DNA of 64,000 nt from Dactylosporangium sp. AC04546 (GCF_022095675.1 NZ_JAHYSG010000004.1:158822-222821), one strand, 5' to 3'; shown: positions 8,130 to 15,560, numbered from the stretch's first letter. Numbers and translations are program-made. The notes: a model not told the origin generated them from the sequence alone.

Positions 8130-8576
8130 ATGCAGTCCACGGCCTGGGGTGCCTACAAGGGCATCAGGGAGGCGTTGCGCGCCCGGCTCGTCGGTGGCGA
8201 GTTTCAGCCGGGAGATGCGCTGCCGTCGGAGGCCGCTCTGGTCGCCGAGTATGGCGTCGCGCGGAACACCGTGCGTCGAGCGCTTGACCAGCTTGCCGAG
8301 GAAGGGCTGATCACCACGCAGCCTGGTCGAGGGCGGCTGGTCAGCGCACCCAATCAACAGAGCCAGCCTGCACAGCCGCAGTATCAGCGGATCGCCGCTG
8401 AATTGCGGGCGCAGATCGAGTCGGGGGAACTCGCGGCGGGGGCGAAGTTGCCGAGTGAGTCTGGGCTGGTGGCGTTGTATGGGGTCGCGAGAGGGACGGC
8501 TCGGCAGGCGCTCGCGGCCCTTCAGGACTTGACGGTGTCGGTGCAGGGCAAGGGTCGCTTTGTGAAGCCTCGGTGA
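8130..8576 (+). CDS. GntR-family regulator with two winged-helix domains
   Basis: The 148-residue protein contains two consecutive GntR-type winged helices: residues about 8-70 (LPSEAALVAEYGVARNTVRR) and about 86-145 (LPSESGLVALYGVARGTARQ). There is no effector-binding domain. AICEs such as pSAM2 carry a GntR repressor (KorSA) controlling transfer genes, and this is the natural candidate here. The start has AGGAAGG upstream. A 19-bp palindrome present before the HD gene (8595) and the tra operon (10948) is the likely target, by inference only. Confidence 0.88.
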   Translation: MQSTAWGAYKGIREALRARLVGGEFQPGDALPSEAALVAEYGVARNTVRRALDQLAEEGLITTQPGRGRLVSAPNQQSQPAQPQYQRIAAELRAQIESGELAAGAKLPSESGLVALYGVARGTARQALAALQDLTVSVQGKGRFVKPR

Positions 8577-8594
8577 TCGACTGGCCTTAGTCTC

Positions 8595-8613
8595 GGACAT
8601 GTGGAACATGTCC
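8595..8613. promoter_or_regulatory. Palindromic operator at the HD gene start
   Basis: GGACATGT and ACATGTCC form a perfect 8-bp inverted repeat around GGA. The -10-like TAGTCT lies at 8588-8593, one base upstream, so the operator covers the transcription start and the GTG at 8601. The same layout recurs at 10941-10966. Confidence 0.65.
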
Positions 8614-9149
8614 CGTGGGCTCGTGACCTCGCTGGCCGTCTGCTTGCCGAGCCGTTGCCGGTTCGCTGGGCTCACGTCCAAGGTGTCGGGCAGACGGCTG
8701 AGGACATTGCCCATGTCGTCGGTGATGATGCTGAGCTGCTGGTCCGCGCGGCGTGGTTGCACGACATCGGCTACGCACCGGACCTGAACAAGGCCGGTTT
8801 CCACCCGCTTGATGGCGCTCGTTATCTGCGCGACGTCGAGCACGCCGACGAACGGCTAGTCCGGCTGGTCGCCAACCACTCGTGCGCGCTGATCGAGGCC
8901 TGTAACCGTGGCCTCGGGGCTGACCTCGCGGGTGAGTTCCCGAGCCCGGCCGACTTCGTCCTCGACGCGCTGACGTTCTGCGACATGACGACCAGTCCGA
9001 CCGGCCAACGGGTCGACCTGGACCAGCGGCTCGAAGAGGCGTTCCAGCGCTACGGCGACGGCCACCTCGTGACCCGCTCGCTGACCGAGGCTCGGCCGTT
9101 GCTGGAGGGATCAGTTCAGCGCGTGCGGGCCGCCCTCGATAGCCGCTGA
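8601..9149 (+). CDS. HD-domain phosphohydrolase-like protein
   Basis: The 182-residue protein carries an HD domain: WAHVQGV near residue 23 supplies a first His, AWLHDIGYAP near 51 the HD pair, and VANHS near 90 a further His. Such domains hydrolyse phosphate esters of nucleotides; the substrate is unknown. The GTG start lies 7 nt after a TAGTCT -10 element, so the mRNA is probably leaderless, and the operator at 8595 overlaps it. The end overlaps the convergent membrane-protein gene by 39 nt. HD proteins are common passengers of actinomycete integrative elements. Confidence 0.82.
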   Translation: MEHVPWARDLAGRLLAEPLPVRWAHVQGVGQTAEDIAHVVGDDAELLVRAAWLHDIGYAPDLNKAGFHPLDGARYLRDVEHADERLVRLVANHSCALIEACNRGLGADLAGEFPSPADFVLDALTFCDMTTSPTGQRVDLDQRLEEAFQRYGDGHLVTRSLTEARPLLEGSVQRVRAALDSR

Positions 9150-9578
9150 CGTCAGCCGGCCCTGCTCGTTGCGCGTCCACCTGCGGCCGGCGCTGTCCAG
9201 GAACTCGATCTCTACGGGTTCCGGGTCGACGTACGAACGCAGCCACGACGCCGGCGCCGGCCGACGGATCGTCTGGCCCGGCGGAACGAGGCCGACGAAC
9301 TCGGCGTCGCCCCCTTCCGGCATCGGGAGTTCGACCTCGTAGATCGGCATGTCGCTGGCGTTGTGGATGTGGAATGCCAGTTCGCGGGCGCCGTCGGGTT
9401 TGCGGTGCATCTCGACCCATGCGCTGATCCGGGCGGCCTGTCCGCGGCGCATGTCCTCGGCGCGTTCGGCCTCGCGGTTCTGCTCGCGGCGGAGGAGGAC
9501 GAACCCGACGAGGAAGGCGCCCACGGTGCCGAGGGCGGAGAAGACGCTGCCGAAGGCGTTGATCGCGTCGCTATCCAA
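9111..9578 (-). CDS. Small membrane-anchored hypothetical protein
   Basis: The 155-residue product has one N-terminal transmembrane segment (about residues 8-28), then a charged helix rich in Arg and Glu and a beta-rich soluble domain. The likely start is the TTG at 9578, which overlaps the end of the Nudix gene by 8 nt; no ATG or GTG fits as well. It probably belongs to the XRE-Nudix-membrane protein operon read leftwards. No family recognised. Confidence 0.65.
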   Translation of the reverse strand: MDSDAINAFGSVFSALGTVGAFLVGFVLLRREQNREAERAEDMRRGQAARISAWVEMHRKPDGARELAFHIHNASDMPIYEVELPMPEGGDAEFVGLVPPGQTIRRPAPASWLRSYVDPEPVEIEFLDSAGRRWTRNEQGRLTSAAIEGGPHALN

Positions 9579-10047
9579 GGTGCAGCGCCCCGCTGCCGGT
9601 GAGGTAGTGGGTGATGCGCAGCCGCATCGAGCGGTCCATCTGCAACCCGGGGATGTCGGCGGGTGGGACCCAGTGCACCTCGCGCGACTCGGAGCTCGGC
9701 GTCGGCTCACCGCTAACAGGGTGGGCGGTGTAGACGATGGAGAACTCCTGGCGGGCCTCGCCGTTCGAGGTGTACAGGATGACGTGCTTAGGGTCGGTGA
9801 AGATGCCGACCAGGCCGGTCACCTCGACCTGAATCCCCGTCTCCTCAAGGGTTTCCCGCACCGCGCAGTCGGTCATCGACTCGCCCGGATCCATCGCCCC
9901 GCCGGGCAGCGCCCAGTTGTCGTTATCCGTCCGTCGGATCAGCAGCACCTCGCCGGCACCGTTTACCACAACGACGTTCGCGGACGGCACAACGCTGTTG
10001 ACCGCCGGGGCGGCCGGGTCGTCGTAGTAGTCGATGCGGCGGGCCAA
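9571..10047 (-). CDS. Nudix hydrolase (Pif-like position in AICE)
   Basis: The 158-residue protein has a complete Nudix box: GAMDPGESMTDCAVRE followed by TLEETGI matches G-x5-E-x7-RE-x2-EE-x-G. Nudix enzymes hydrolyse nucleoside diphosphates linked to another group. In pSAM2 the immunity protein Pif, which blocks redundant transfer, is a Nudix-motif protein, and this gene has a similar context, so an entry-exclusion role is a reasonable guess. It lies 9 nt downstream of the second XRE/PLD-like gene and overlaps the membrane-protein gene. Confidence 0.85.
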   Translation of the reverse strand: MARRIDYYDDPAAPAVNSVVPSANVVVVNGAGEVLLIRRTDNDNWALPGGAMDPGESMTDCAVRETLEETGIQVEVTGLVGIFTDPKHVILYTSNGEARQEFSIVYTAHPVSGEPTPSSESREVHWVPPADIPGLQMDRSMRLRITHYLTGSGALHLG

Positions 10048-10056
10048 GGCGGTACC

Positions 10057-10791
10057 TCAATCCAGTGGGGTGCCGGTGGCCCAGACCCGGTCGAAGCTTT
10101 CGACGTAGGTCCCGACCATGTCTCCGCCCGCGACGTGCCGCAGGTGCAGCACCGGGGCGTTGGAGGCCGGCGTGGCGTAGATGTGGGTGTTGACGAGGAC
10201 CTGGTCGTCGGCGCGGTAGATCGAGTTGTAGAGGATCGTGCTGTGCAGCCGGAACTCGATTCCGTCGAGGTCGCGGAGTGGCTGGTAGAGGACGATCGCG
10301 TTGCGGCAGCGGGCGCCCATGTCCATGTCGATGCCCTCGTCAATGCCGCGTTGGCGGACCTCTTCGCTGTCCGGGTCGCCGATCAGGATGCGGATGCGTA
10401 CGCCGTCGGAGGCTTTGCGGCGGAGGATCCGCAGGATGCCGGTGTCCTCCGGGATGAACAGGCCGCTGTACGCCAGGATGCCGATCTCGCGTTCGGCGTT
10501 GTCGAAGAAGGTCCGCCACAGGTCTGACGGGACCGTCCAGCGGGCTGGGTAGATGTTGATGATCTCGCTCTCGGACGCATTCGCGACCTGGTCCCGGGTC
10601 AGCGCGTCTGGCCACAGATAGGACTCGTCTACGCCGAGGTGGGCGGCTACGGCGTAGCGGTGGCGGCGGTATGGCAGCCGGCCGCTGATCCAGCGTTCGA
10701 CGCTCTTGGGATCGACTTCGAGGACATCGGCGAGGCCGGTGGGCGTGATGCCGCGTTCCAGCATGGCGGTCCGCAGGCGTTCGTTCGGCAT
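10057..10791 (-). CDS. XRE-type HTH protein with PLD-like/DUF5919-like domain (copy 2)
   Basis: This 244-residue paralogue of 5484-6212 has the same architecture: an N-terminal helix-turn-helix (LADVLEVDPKSVERWISGRL) and a conserved C-terminal domain with GILAYSGLFIPED, RIRILIGDP and YNSIYRADD. The start at 10791 matches the homologous start of copy 1 and has GGGGAG close upstream; longer frames run into the divergent tra promoter. It is divergent from the tra operon and heads a leftward operon with the Nudix gene, which fits a regulator of element transfer. Confidence 0.78.
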   Translation of the reverse strand: MPNERLRTAMLERGITPTGLADVLEVDPKSVERWISGRLPYRRHRYAVAAHLGVDESYLWPDALTRDQVANASESEIINIYPARWTVPSDLWRTFFDNAEREIGILAYSGLFIPEDTGILRILRRKASDGVRIRILIGDPDSEEVRQRGIDEGIDMDMGARCRNAIVLYQPLRDLDGIEFRLHSTILYNSIYRADDQVLVNTHIYATPASNAPVLHLRHVAGGDMVGTYVESFDRVWATGTPLD

Positions 10792-10917
10792 GGCTCCCCG
10801 TCGCAGGACGTCCCGGCAGATGCCCACCTTAGGCGAGACATCTTCAACACGTCCAGCCATGCCCTGACCACGTCCCGTCATTTCGCAGATTCTCGATGCA
10901 TCGAACAACGCCGAACC

Positions 10918-10966
10918 TTCACCGCCCTCCCGGCGGCACCTAAACTCGTACATGTACAACATGTTC
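10918..10966 (+). promoter_or_regulatory. Promoter and operator of the tra operon
   Basis: TTCACC (10918-10923) and TAAACT (10941-10946) are separated by 17 bp, a plausible sigma-70-like pair. One base later begins GTACATGTACAACATGTTC (10948-10966), a near-palindrome sharing 15 of 19 positions with 8595-8613 and placed identically relative to the -10 box. Repression at the transcription start by an element-encoded regulator is inferred. Confidence 0.65.
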
Positions 10967-11013
10967 AAGAGTTGTCGAGGAGGGCCGGTGAACGAGCGAG
11001 AGGAGACGCTTCG

Positions 11014-11190
11014 TTGCCACTGCCTGCCCCGATCGACGGTGAGGACCGCTGCCCCTGCGGCGCGCAGCTCGACCGGGACACCTCGACGTACTGCCGCAAG
11101 TGCCGCGCCCGCGTGCGCTGGCAGCGCCGCCACACCGGCCGCCGCATCCACCGCCGGCCCGGCCCCAACTCGACCCCGACCGACCTCTAG
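11014..11190 (+). CDS. Small zinc-ribbon-like protein heading the tra operon
   Basis: The 58-residue protein contains CPC near residue 14 and CRKC near 31, four cysteines spaced like a zinc ribbon, followed by an Arg-rich tail suited to binding nucleic acid. The TTG start has AGGAG eight bases upstream; no better start exists in frame. The next gene's ribosome binding site follows the stop directly. Too short for confident family assignment. Confidence 0.65.
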   Translation: MPLPAPIDGEDRCPCGAQLDRDTSTYCRKCRARVRWQRRHTGRRIHRRPGPNSTPTDL

Positions 11191-11204
11191 GAAAGGAGGA
11201 ACCA

Positions 11205-11399
11205 CTGACCGTCTCGGTCTCCGCCGTGCTGCTGCTCGGCGTGTTCGTCTACCTGCTCTGGCGGTACACCCGCATTTCGACCTGGCAGATCGCCGTCTGC
11301 GTCCTGTTCGGCTACTTCCTCTTCACCTCCTCCGTCGGCCCGCAGATCTGGCGCGTGCTGACCGCCCTCGCCCGCTACGTCGCTGGTCTCGACCTGTGA
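11205..11399 (+). CDS. Small two-segment membrane protein (Spd-like), CTG start
   Basis: The 64-residue product has hydrophobic segments VSAVLLLGVFVYLLW and IAVCVLFGYFLFTSSV, consistent with a small inner-membrane spread protein of a conjugative element. An ideal AAAGGAGG lies five bases before CTG at 11205, which is the best-placed initiator; the first GTG in frame (11226) is too far downstream. The stop overlaps the DUF2637 gene start in a GTGA. Confidence 0.6.
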   Translation: MTVSVSAVLLLGVFVYLLWRYTRISTWQIAVCVLFGYFLFTSSVGPQIWRVLTALARYVAGLDL

Positions 11400-12007
11400 C
11401 CGCACGCCGCGACGGATGGGTCATGGCCGGCATGCTCATCGCCGCGACCTCCGCAGCCGTCGCCAGCTTCACCGGCCTCCGTGGCCTGGCGCTGCTGAGC
11501 GGCTGGCCGGAACGGCTCGCCATCCTGCTCCCCGTCACCATCGACGCCTACGCGATGACCTCGGCCAGAGTGTGGCTGGCCGGGGTCAGCCCCCGCCGTG
11601 CCATCCGCTTCGCCCGCGCCAACGCCATCGGCGCCATCACAGCCAGCATCGTCGGCAACGCCATCTACCACGCCGCAGCCGCCGGCATCCTCGACATCAC
11701 CTGGCCCGTCGTCGTGGTCGTCGGCGCCGTACCCGCCGCCGTCCTCGGCCTCACCGCCCACCTCCACGCGGTCCGGACCGCCGAAGACCCGGCACCCGCG
11801 GCCCCGGAACCGATCCGGACCCAGTCCCGGACCGACGACGAACTGCTCACAGCCGCACGCCAAGCCGACGCCGAACACCGGGCCGCGAACAACGGCCGCC
11901 CGATCACCCGCGACGCGCTCAGAACGGCGCTGCGCATCTCCGGCCCGAAAGCCACCGCCCTCCGCCGAACCCTGGCGGCCGAACGAGAGGAGGCACATAC
12001 CAACTGA
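11396..12007 (+). CDS. DUF2637 membrane protein (SpdB-like)
   Basis: The 203-residue protein has about four hydrophobic segments in its first 110 residues (MAGMLIAATSAAVASFTGL, LAILLPVTIDAYAM, AITASIVGNAIYHAAAAGIL, VVVVVGAVPAAVLGL), typical of DUF2637 proteins on actinomycete plasmids and AICEs, followed by a cytosolic helical tail. Such proteins are thought to help intramycelial spread of DNA together with TraB. The GTG start overlaps the previous stop; its own stop overlaps the next ATG by 1 nt. Confidence 0.82.
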   Translation: MTARRDGWVMAGMLIAATSAAVASFTGLRGLALLSGWPERLAILLPVTIDAYAMTSARVWLAGVSPRRAIRFARANAIGAITASIVGNAIYHAAAAGILDITWPVVVVVGAVPAAVLGLTAHLHAVRTAEDPAPAAPEPIRTQSRTDDELLTAARQADAEHRAANNGRPITRDALRTALRISGPKATALRRTLAAEREEAHTN

Positions 12008-12276
12008 TGGCCGAGGCACCCAAGCCCACCGTCGACCGCGACGCCGTCCGCGCCCACGTGGACGCCGCCCTCACCCGAGGCACCCGCGTCGCACTCTGGA
12101 CCGCCATCGCCGACATCCCAATCCTGCTCGCCGAAATCGAACGCCAGGCAAGCCTGCTCACCAACGCCCGCACCGAGTTCGCCAACCTCCTCGCCGCCGC
12201 CAATGCCACCCTCACAGCCGCGCACGACGGCGACCCCGACCCACTCACCTACCTCCGAGAGGAGGTCCGGCGATGA
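12007..12276 (+). CDS. Small helical protein of the tra operon
   Basis: The 89-residue protein is predicted almost entirely alpha-helical, without membrane segments, and has no family I can name. It is translationally coupled on both sides: its ATG overlaps the DUF2637 stop and its TGA overlaps the traB ATG (ATGA). That position suggests an accessory factor of transfer or of the TraB complex. Confidence 0.72.
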   Translation: MAEAPKPTVDRDAVRAHVDAALTRGTRVALWTAIADIPILLAEIERQASLLTNARTEFANLLAAANATLTAAHDGDPDPLTYLREEVRR

Positions 12277-14006
12277 GGTCGTACGGCCGCAGGCACCGCG
12301 CCTGGCAGCGCCACCACGGCCAGCCTCTCCTCCTGGTCGCCGACCGGCCGAGCCTGACCCTGGCGGCGGCACGTGCCCTGTTCCACTACCGATCCGAACT
12401 CGCGCCGCTCGCCACCGCACTCACGCTGTTTCTCAGCGCCGCGATCCTGCACAGCAGCCACCCGGATGCCTGGCCGTGGATCCTGCTCACCGCTGCCGTC
12501 GTCGCGGCGCTGACCCTCGCTCGCGGCATCCCGTGGAACATCGACCGCGCCGAGGAACGTATCTACGCGGGAACCGCGACCGCGGCGGCCGGCGTGTGGC
12601 TGGCCGCAGCGACAGCCGTCGGGCCGACGAGCGACCCGCTGCCGATGCTGCTGGCCGCTGCAACGGTGGCGTTCGCCGTGCCGTGGTGGACGCATCGGCG
12701 CCGCCGAGCGAGGGTCCGCGTCGACCGGGTCATCCAAGCCTGGCCCGACATCGCCGAACACATCGGCCTCGCCGGCTCCCGCGTCATGTCCGCCGTGGTC
12801 GACGTCTGGGGCTGGCGAGCGCGCCTCCACCTCACCAACGGCCAAACCGTCGCCGACGTCCTCACCCGAGTCCCCGCCATCGAATCCGGCCTCGGCACCC
12901 GACCCGGCGCAGTCCGCGTCGAAGCCGACCCGACGCATGCCGGACGGTTCGTCATGCGCGTCCTCGCCGACGACCCGCACGCGGGCGCCATCCCCTGGCC
13001 AGGCCCCACCGTGCAGTCGATCAACGACCCGATCGACCTCGGCGTGTTCGAGGACGCCGCCAAGGTCCGGCTCCCGTTTCTGCGCAAGCACATCCTCATC
13101 GGCGGCACTACCGACGCAGGCAAGAGCGGCGTCCTCAACGTCATCCTCGGCAACCTCGCCGCCTGCCCCGACGTCGTCCTCTGGGGCATCGACCTCAAAG
13201 GCGGCATGGAACTGCGCCCGTGGGCATCGTGCCTCGCCAGACTCGCCACCACACCCGCAGAAGCCACCGCCATACTCCGCGACGGCGTCCGTGTCCTTGA
13301 CGCCCGAGCCGACGCTATGAGCCACAGCGGTGACCGCGTCTGGCAACCCAGCCCGCAGACGCCGGCCCTCGTCATCGTCGTGGACGAGTACGCCGAGCTG
13401 GTCGAACAGGCTCCAGCCGCCGTGGAGGCGGCTGAGTCCATCGCCCGGCGTGGACGAGCCACCGCGACAACGCTTCTTGCCGCCAACCAGCGGCCGACCC
13501 AGAAGTCCATGGGTGGGGGAGCGCTGCGGTCGCAGATGAGCATCCGCATCTGCCTACGAGTCCGCGAACGGCGCGACGTCGACCTCATCCTCGACAAGGG
13601 CATGCTCACCGCCGGCTGGCACGCCCACACGCTCGACGCGCCAGGCAAGTTCTACCTCCTCGCCGACGGCCACACCCAAGCCAGGCGCGCACGCGGCTAC
13701 CTCGTCACCGACGACGACGTCCAAGCCACCGCAGCCCGCTACGCCGACGCACGCCCGGCGCTCGACCCTCTCTCCGAGAAGGCGACCGAGGCCGAGGACG
13801 TCATCGAGGGTGAAATCGTCAGCGACCCCGAGGTCACCCTCCGCATGGTGCTCCACGACGCCCCGCCCGACGGGCTGAGCGTTCCCGAACTCATGCACTT
13901 CACCGGAATGAGGCGCACGTGGATCTACGACCGGTTGCAGCAGTACGTCCACGACGGCCAGGCCGCTCAGGTGGCCCGGGGCCGCTGGCGGGCGGCGCCG
14001 GACTGA
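12273..14006 (+). CDS. TraB/FtsK-SpoIIIE-type DNA translocase
   Basis: The 577-residue protein is the element's transfer motor. Hydrophobic segments near residues 48-90 and 105-130 would anchor it. The ATPase core has Walker A GGTTDAGKSG near 277 and Walker B ALVIVVDEYAEL near 364. The last 50 residues form a winged helix (LSVPELMHFTGMRRTWIYDRLQ), like the clt-recognition domain of Streptomyces TraB. Such proteins move double-stranded DNA between mycelial cells without a relaxase. The ATG overlaps the previous stop. A repeat-rich region just downstream (14009-14092) is a candidate recognition site. Confidence 0.9.
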   Translation: MRSYGRRHRAWQRHHGQPLLLVADRPSLTLAAARALFHYRSELAPLATALTLFLSAAILHSSHPDAWPWILLTAAVVAALTLARGIPWNIDRAEERIYAGTATAAAGVWLAAATAVGPTSDPLPMLLAAATVAFAVPWWTHRRRRARVRVDRVIQAWPDIAEHIGLAGSRVMSAVVDVWGWRARLHLTNGQTVADVLTRVPAIESGLGTRPGAVRVEADPTHAGRFVMRVLADDPHAGAIPWPGPTVQSINDPIDLGVFEDAAKVRLPFLRKHILIGGTTDAGKSGVLNVILGNLAACPDVVLWGIDLKGGMELRPWASCLARLATTPAEATAILRDGVRVLDARADAMSHSGDRVWQPSPQTPALVIVVDEYAELVEQAPAAVEAAESIARRGRATATTLLAANQRPTQKSMGGGALRSQMSIRICLRVRERRDVDLILDKGMLTAGWHAHTLDAPGKFYLLADGHTQARRARGYLVTDDDVQATAARYADARPALDPLSEKATEAEDVIEGEIVSDPEVTLRMVLHDAPPDGLSVPELMHFTGMRRTWIYDRLQQYVHDGQAAQVARGRWRAAPD

Positions 14007-14008
14007 AC

Positions 14009-14092
14009 GTCCGCGCGAACGTCCGTCCGCCACGCACGCGCGTCTGCGCACGTCAACGCGCGGACGGACGACGGACGGACGTTCGCGCGGAC
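14009..14092. repeat. 21-bp inverted repeat with CGGACGGACG copies (candidate clt)
   Basis: Bases 14009-14029 are perfectly complementary to 14072-14092, with 42 bp between. CGGACGGACG occurs directly at 14061-14070 and 14072-14081 and inverted at 14020-14029. It lies immediately downstream of traB, where Streptomyces elements often carry clt repeats recognised by the TraB winged helix. It could also be a replication or termination structure. Confidence 0.6.
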
Positions 14093-14124
14093 ATCCCGCA
14101 CCGACCACGAGAGAGGAGGCGAGC

Positions 14125-14325
14125 ACGAGCACCACCGAACCGCGACGCGAGAAGCGGCTGCTCCGCGTAGACGAGGCCGCCAGGGAACTCGGCATCGGCC
14201 GGTCCCTGGCCTACCAACTCATCCGAACCGGCCGGCTCCGCTCGATCAAGATCGGCAGCCGGCGACTGGTTCCCCGTTCGGCGATCGATGAGGCGATCGC
14301 CCGGCTCCTGGAGGAGGAGTCTTGA
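14125..14325 (+). CDS. xis: Excisionase (MerR/HTH_17-type), apparent ACG start
   Basis: The 66-residue protein is a single winged HTH: VDEAARELGIGRSLAYQLI, then GRLRSIKIGSRRLVPRSAID. This is the typical excisionase that sits before the integrase in AICEs. AGGAGG at 14114-14119 lies five bases before ACG at 14125, and no ATG, GTG or TTG is available in frame back through the repeat region. Either ACG initiates or the start codon is mutated. The TGA stop overlaps the TTG start of int. Confidence 0.78.
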   Translation, partial: TSTTEPRREKRLLRVDEAARELGIGRSLAYQLIRTGRLRSIKIGSRRLVPRSAIDEAIARLLEEES

Positions 14326-15533
14326 GCAAACCATCGAAGGGCCACAAGAATGCCAACGGCGAGGGCTCGATCTATCAGCGATCCAACGGCACATGGGCCG
14401 GCACGGCGCACGTGCTGACGACGGACGGCACCAGGAAGCGCAAGACGGTCTACGGCAAGACGTGGGAGGAGGCGCACGAGAAACTGGTCGAGCTGAAGGC
14501 GAAGTCGCACCGGGGCATCCCGGCGCCCGACCGGTCCTGGAAGGTGGCCGAGTACCTGCGGTACTGGCTGCGGGTCTACGTCTCCGAACTCCGCCCCAAG
14601 ACTGCCGAGGGCTATGAGGGCGCCGTCCGCCTGCACCTCATCCCCGGCCTCGGTAACAGGCGGCTGACCGGGCTCCAGGTCCAGCACGTCCGGGCGTTCC
14701 TCGACGGCTTCAAGCAGAAGTGCCTCTGCTGCGCGAACGAGTGGGACAAGCAGCGCCGCTGCTGCTCGGCCGGTACGTGCTGTGAGCGCCTGCCGAGCGT
14801 CCGCCAGGTCCAGTACGTCCACGCCGTGCTCCGCAACGCCCTCCAGCACGCCATGCGGGAGGAACTGCTGGCTCGGAACGTCGCCACCTTGGTCAAGGTC
14901 ACCACTCCTCGTTACAAGGTCGGCAAGGGACTCCCGGTTGACCAGGTGAAGTCGCTCCTGAAGGCGGCGCAGGGGCATCGGCTGTACGCCCTGTACGTCG
15001 TCGCCGCCACGATGGGGCTGCGTCGCGGCGAACTGCTTGGCCTGCGCTGGGAGGACGTCGACCTCGACAACGGCACGATAACGATCGAGAAGACGGTCCA
15101 GCGGGCGGGCGGAAAGCTGCACATTCAGGACGCCAAGACCGAAAGTTCCGAAAGCGTCCTTCCGCTCCCGGAGATCACCCGCACGACGCTCCAGCGGCAT
15201 CGCGACGACCAGGACAAGGAGCGCGTCAACCTCGCCGAGGCGTGGCGGGAGCACGGCCTGGTCTTCCCGTCGGAGATCGGAACACCGATGGAGCCGCGCA
15301 ACCTGGCCCGGCACTTCGCCGGCCTCCGGGAGCGGGTCGGCATCACCGATGTCCGCCTCCACGACTTCCGGCATACGGTCGTGACGGTGCTTATGGAACT
15401 CGGCGTGCCGCCGCACATCGTCCAGGCCATCGCCCGGCACTCGGATGTGAAGCTGACCCTCAAGATCTACGCACACTCCAACCTTCAGGAGATGCGTAAG
15501 GCGCTCGACAAGCTCGACGGCTGGCTGTCGTAA
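14322..15533 (+). CDS. int: Tyrosine recombinase (integrase) of the AICE
   Basis: The 403-residue integrase has an N-terminal arm-binding domain (about 1-70), a core-binding SAM-like domain (about 75-200) and a catalytic domain. Catalytic residues are visible: Arg in GLRRGELLGL, Lys in DAKTESSE, HDFRHT, ARHSD and the Tyr in KIYAHSN. A cysteine-rich insert (KCLCCANEW, RRCCSAGTCC) interrupts the core-binding domain and could bind zinc. The TTG start overlaps the xis stop, so the two are coupled. It integrates the element into the tRNA-Val gene that follows 70 bp downstream. Confidence 0.95.
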   Translation: MSKPSKGHKNANGEGSIYQRSNGTWAGTAHVLTTDGTRKRKTVYGKTWEEAHEKLVELKAKSHRGIPAPDRSWKVAEYLRYWLRVYVSELRPKTAEGYEGAVRLHLIPGLGNRRLTGLQVQHVRAFLDGFKQKCLCCANEWDKQRRCCSAGTCCERLPSVRQVQYVHAVLRNALQHAMREELLARNVATLVKVTTPRYKVGKGLPVDQVKSLLKAAQGHRLYALYVVAATMGLRRGELLGLRWEDVDLDNGTITIEKTVQRAGGKLHIQDAKTESSESVLPLPEITRTTLQRHRDDQDKERVNLAEAWREHGLVFPSEIGTPMEPRNLARHFAGLRERVGITDVRLHDFRHTVVTVLMELGVPPHIVQAIARHSDVKLTLKIYAHSNLQEMRKALDKLDGWLS

Positions 15534-15539
15534 GCCTGC

Positions 15540-15560
15540 GTTGCCGTAAGGCTTGCCGTA
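15540..15560 (+). repeat. Putative integrase arm-type repeat, right end
   Basis: This is the partner of 125-145: two TTGCCGTA copies in the same orientation, between the int stop codon and attR. The two 21-base blocks differ only at two central positions. Confidence 0.6.

Noticed and set aside
10952..11395. N-terminal extension of the DUF2637 gene to ATG 10952
   Set aside because: The extension overlaps the zinc-ribbon and small membrane genes, is Arg/Ala-rich, and would start inside the operator; the GTG at 11396 overlapping the previous stop is better.
14009..14092. Inverted repeat as a simple rho-independent terminator for traB
   Set aside because: The 42-bp loop, absence of a U-tract and internal direct repeats make a simple terminator less likely than a binding site, though not excluded.
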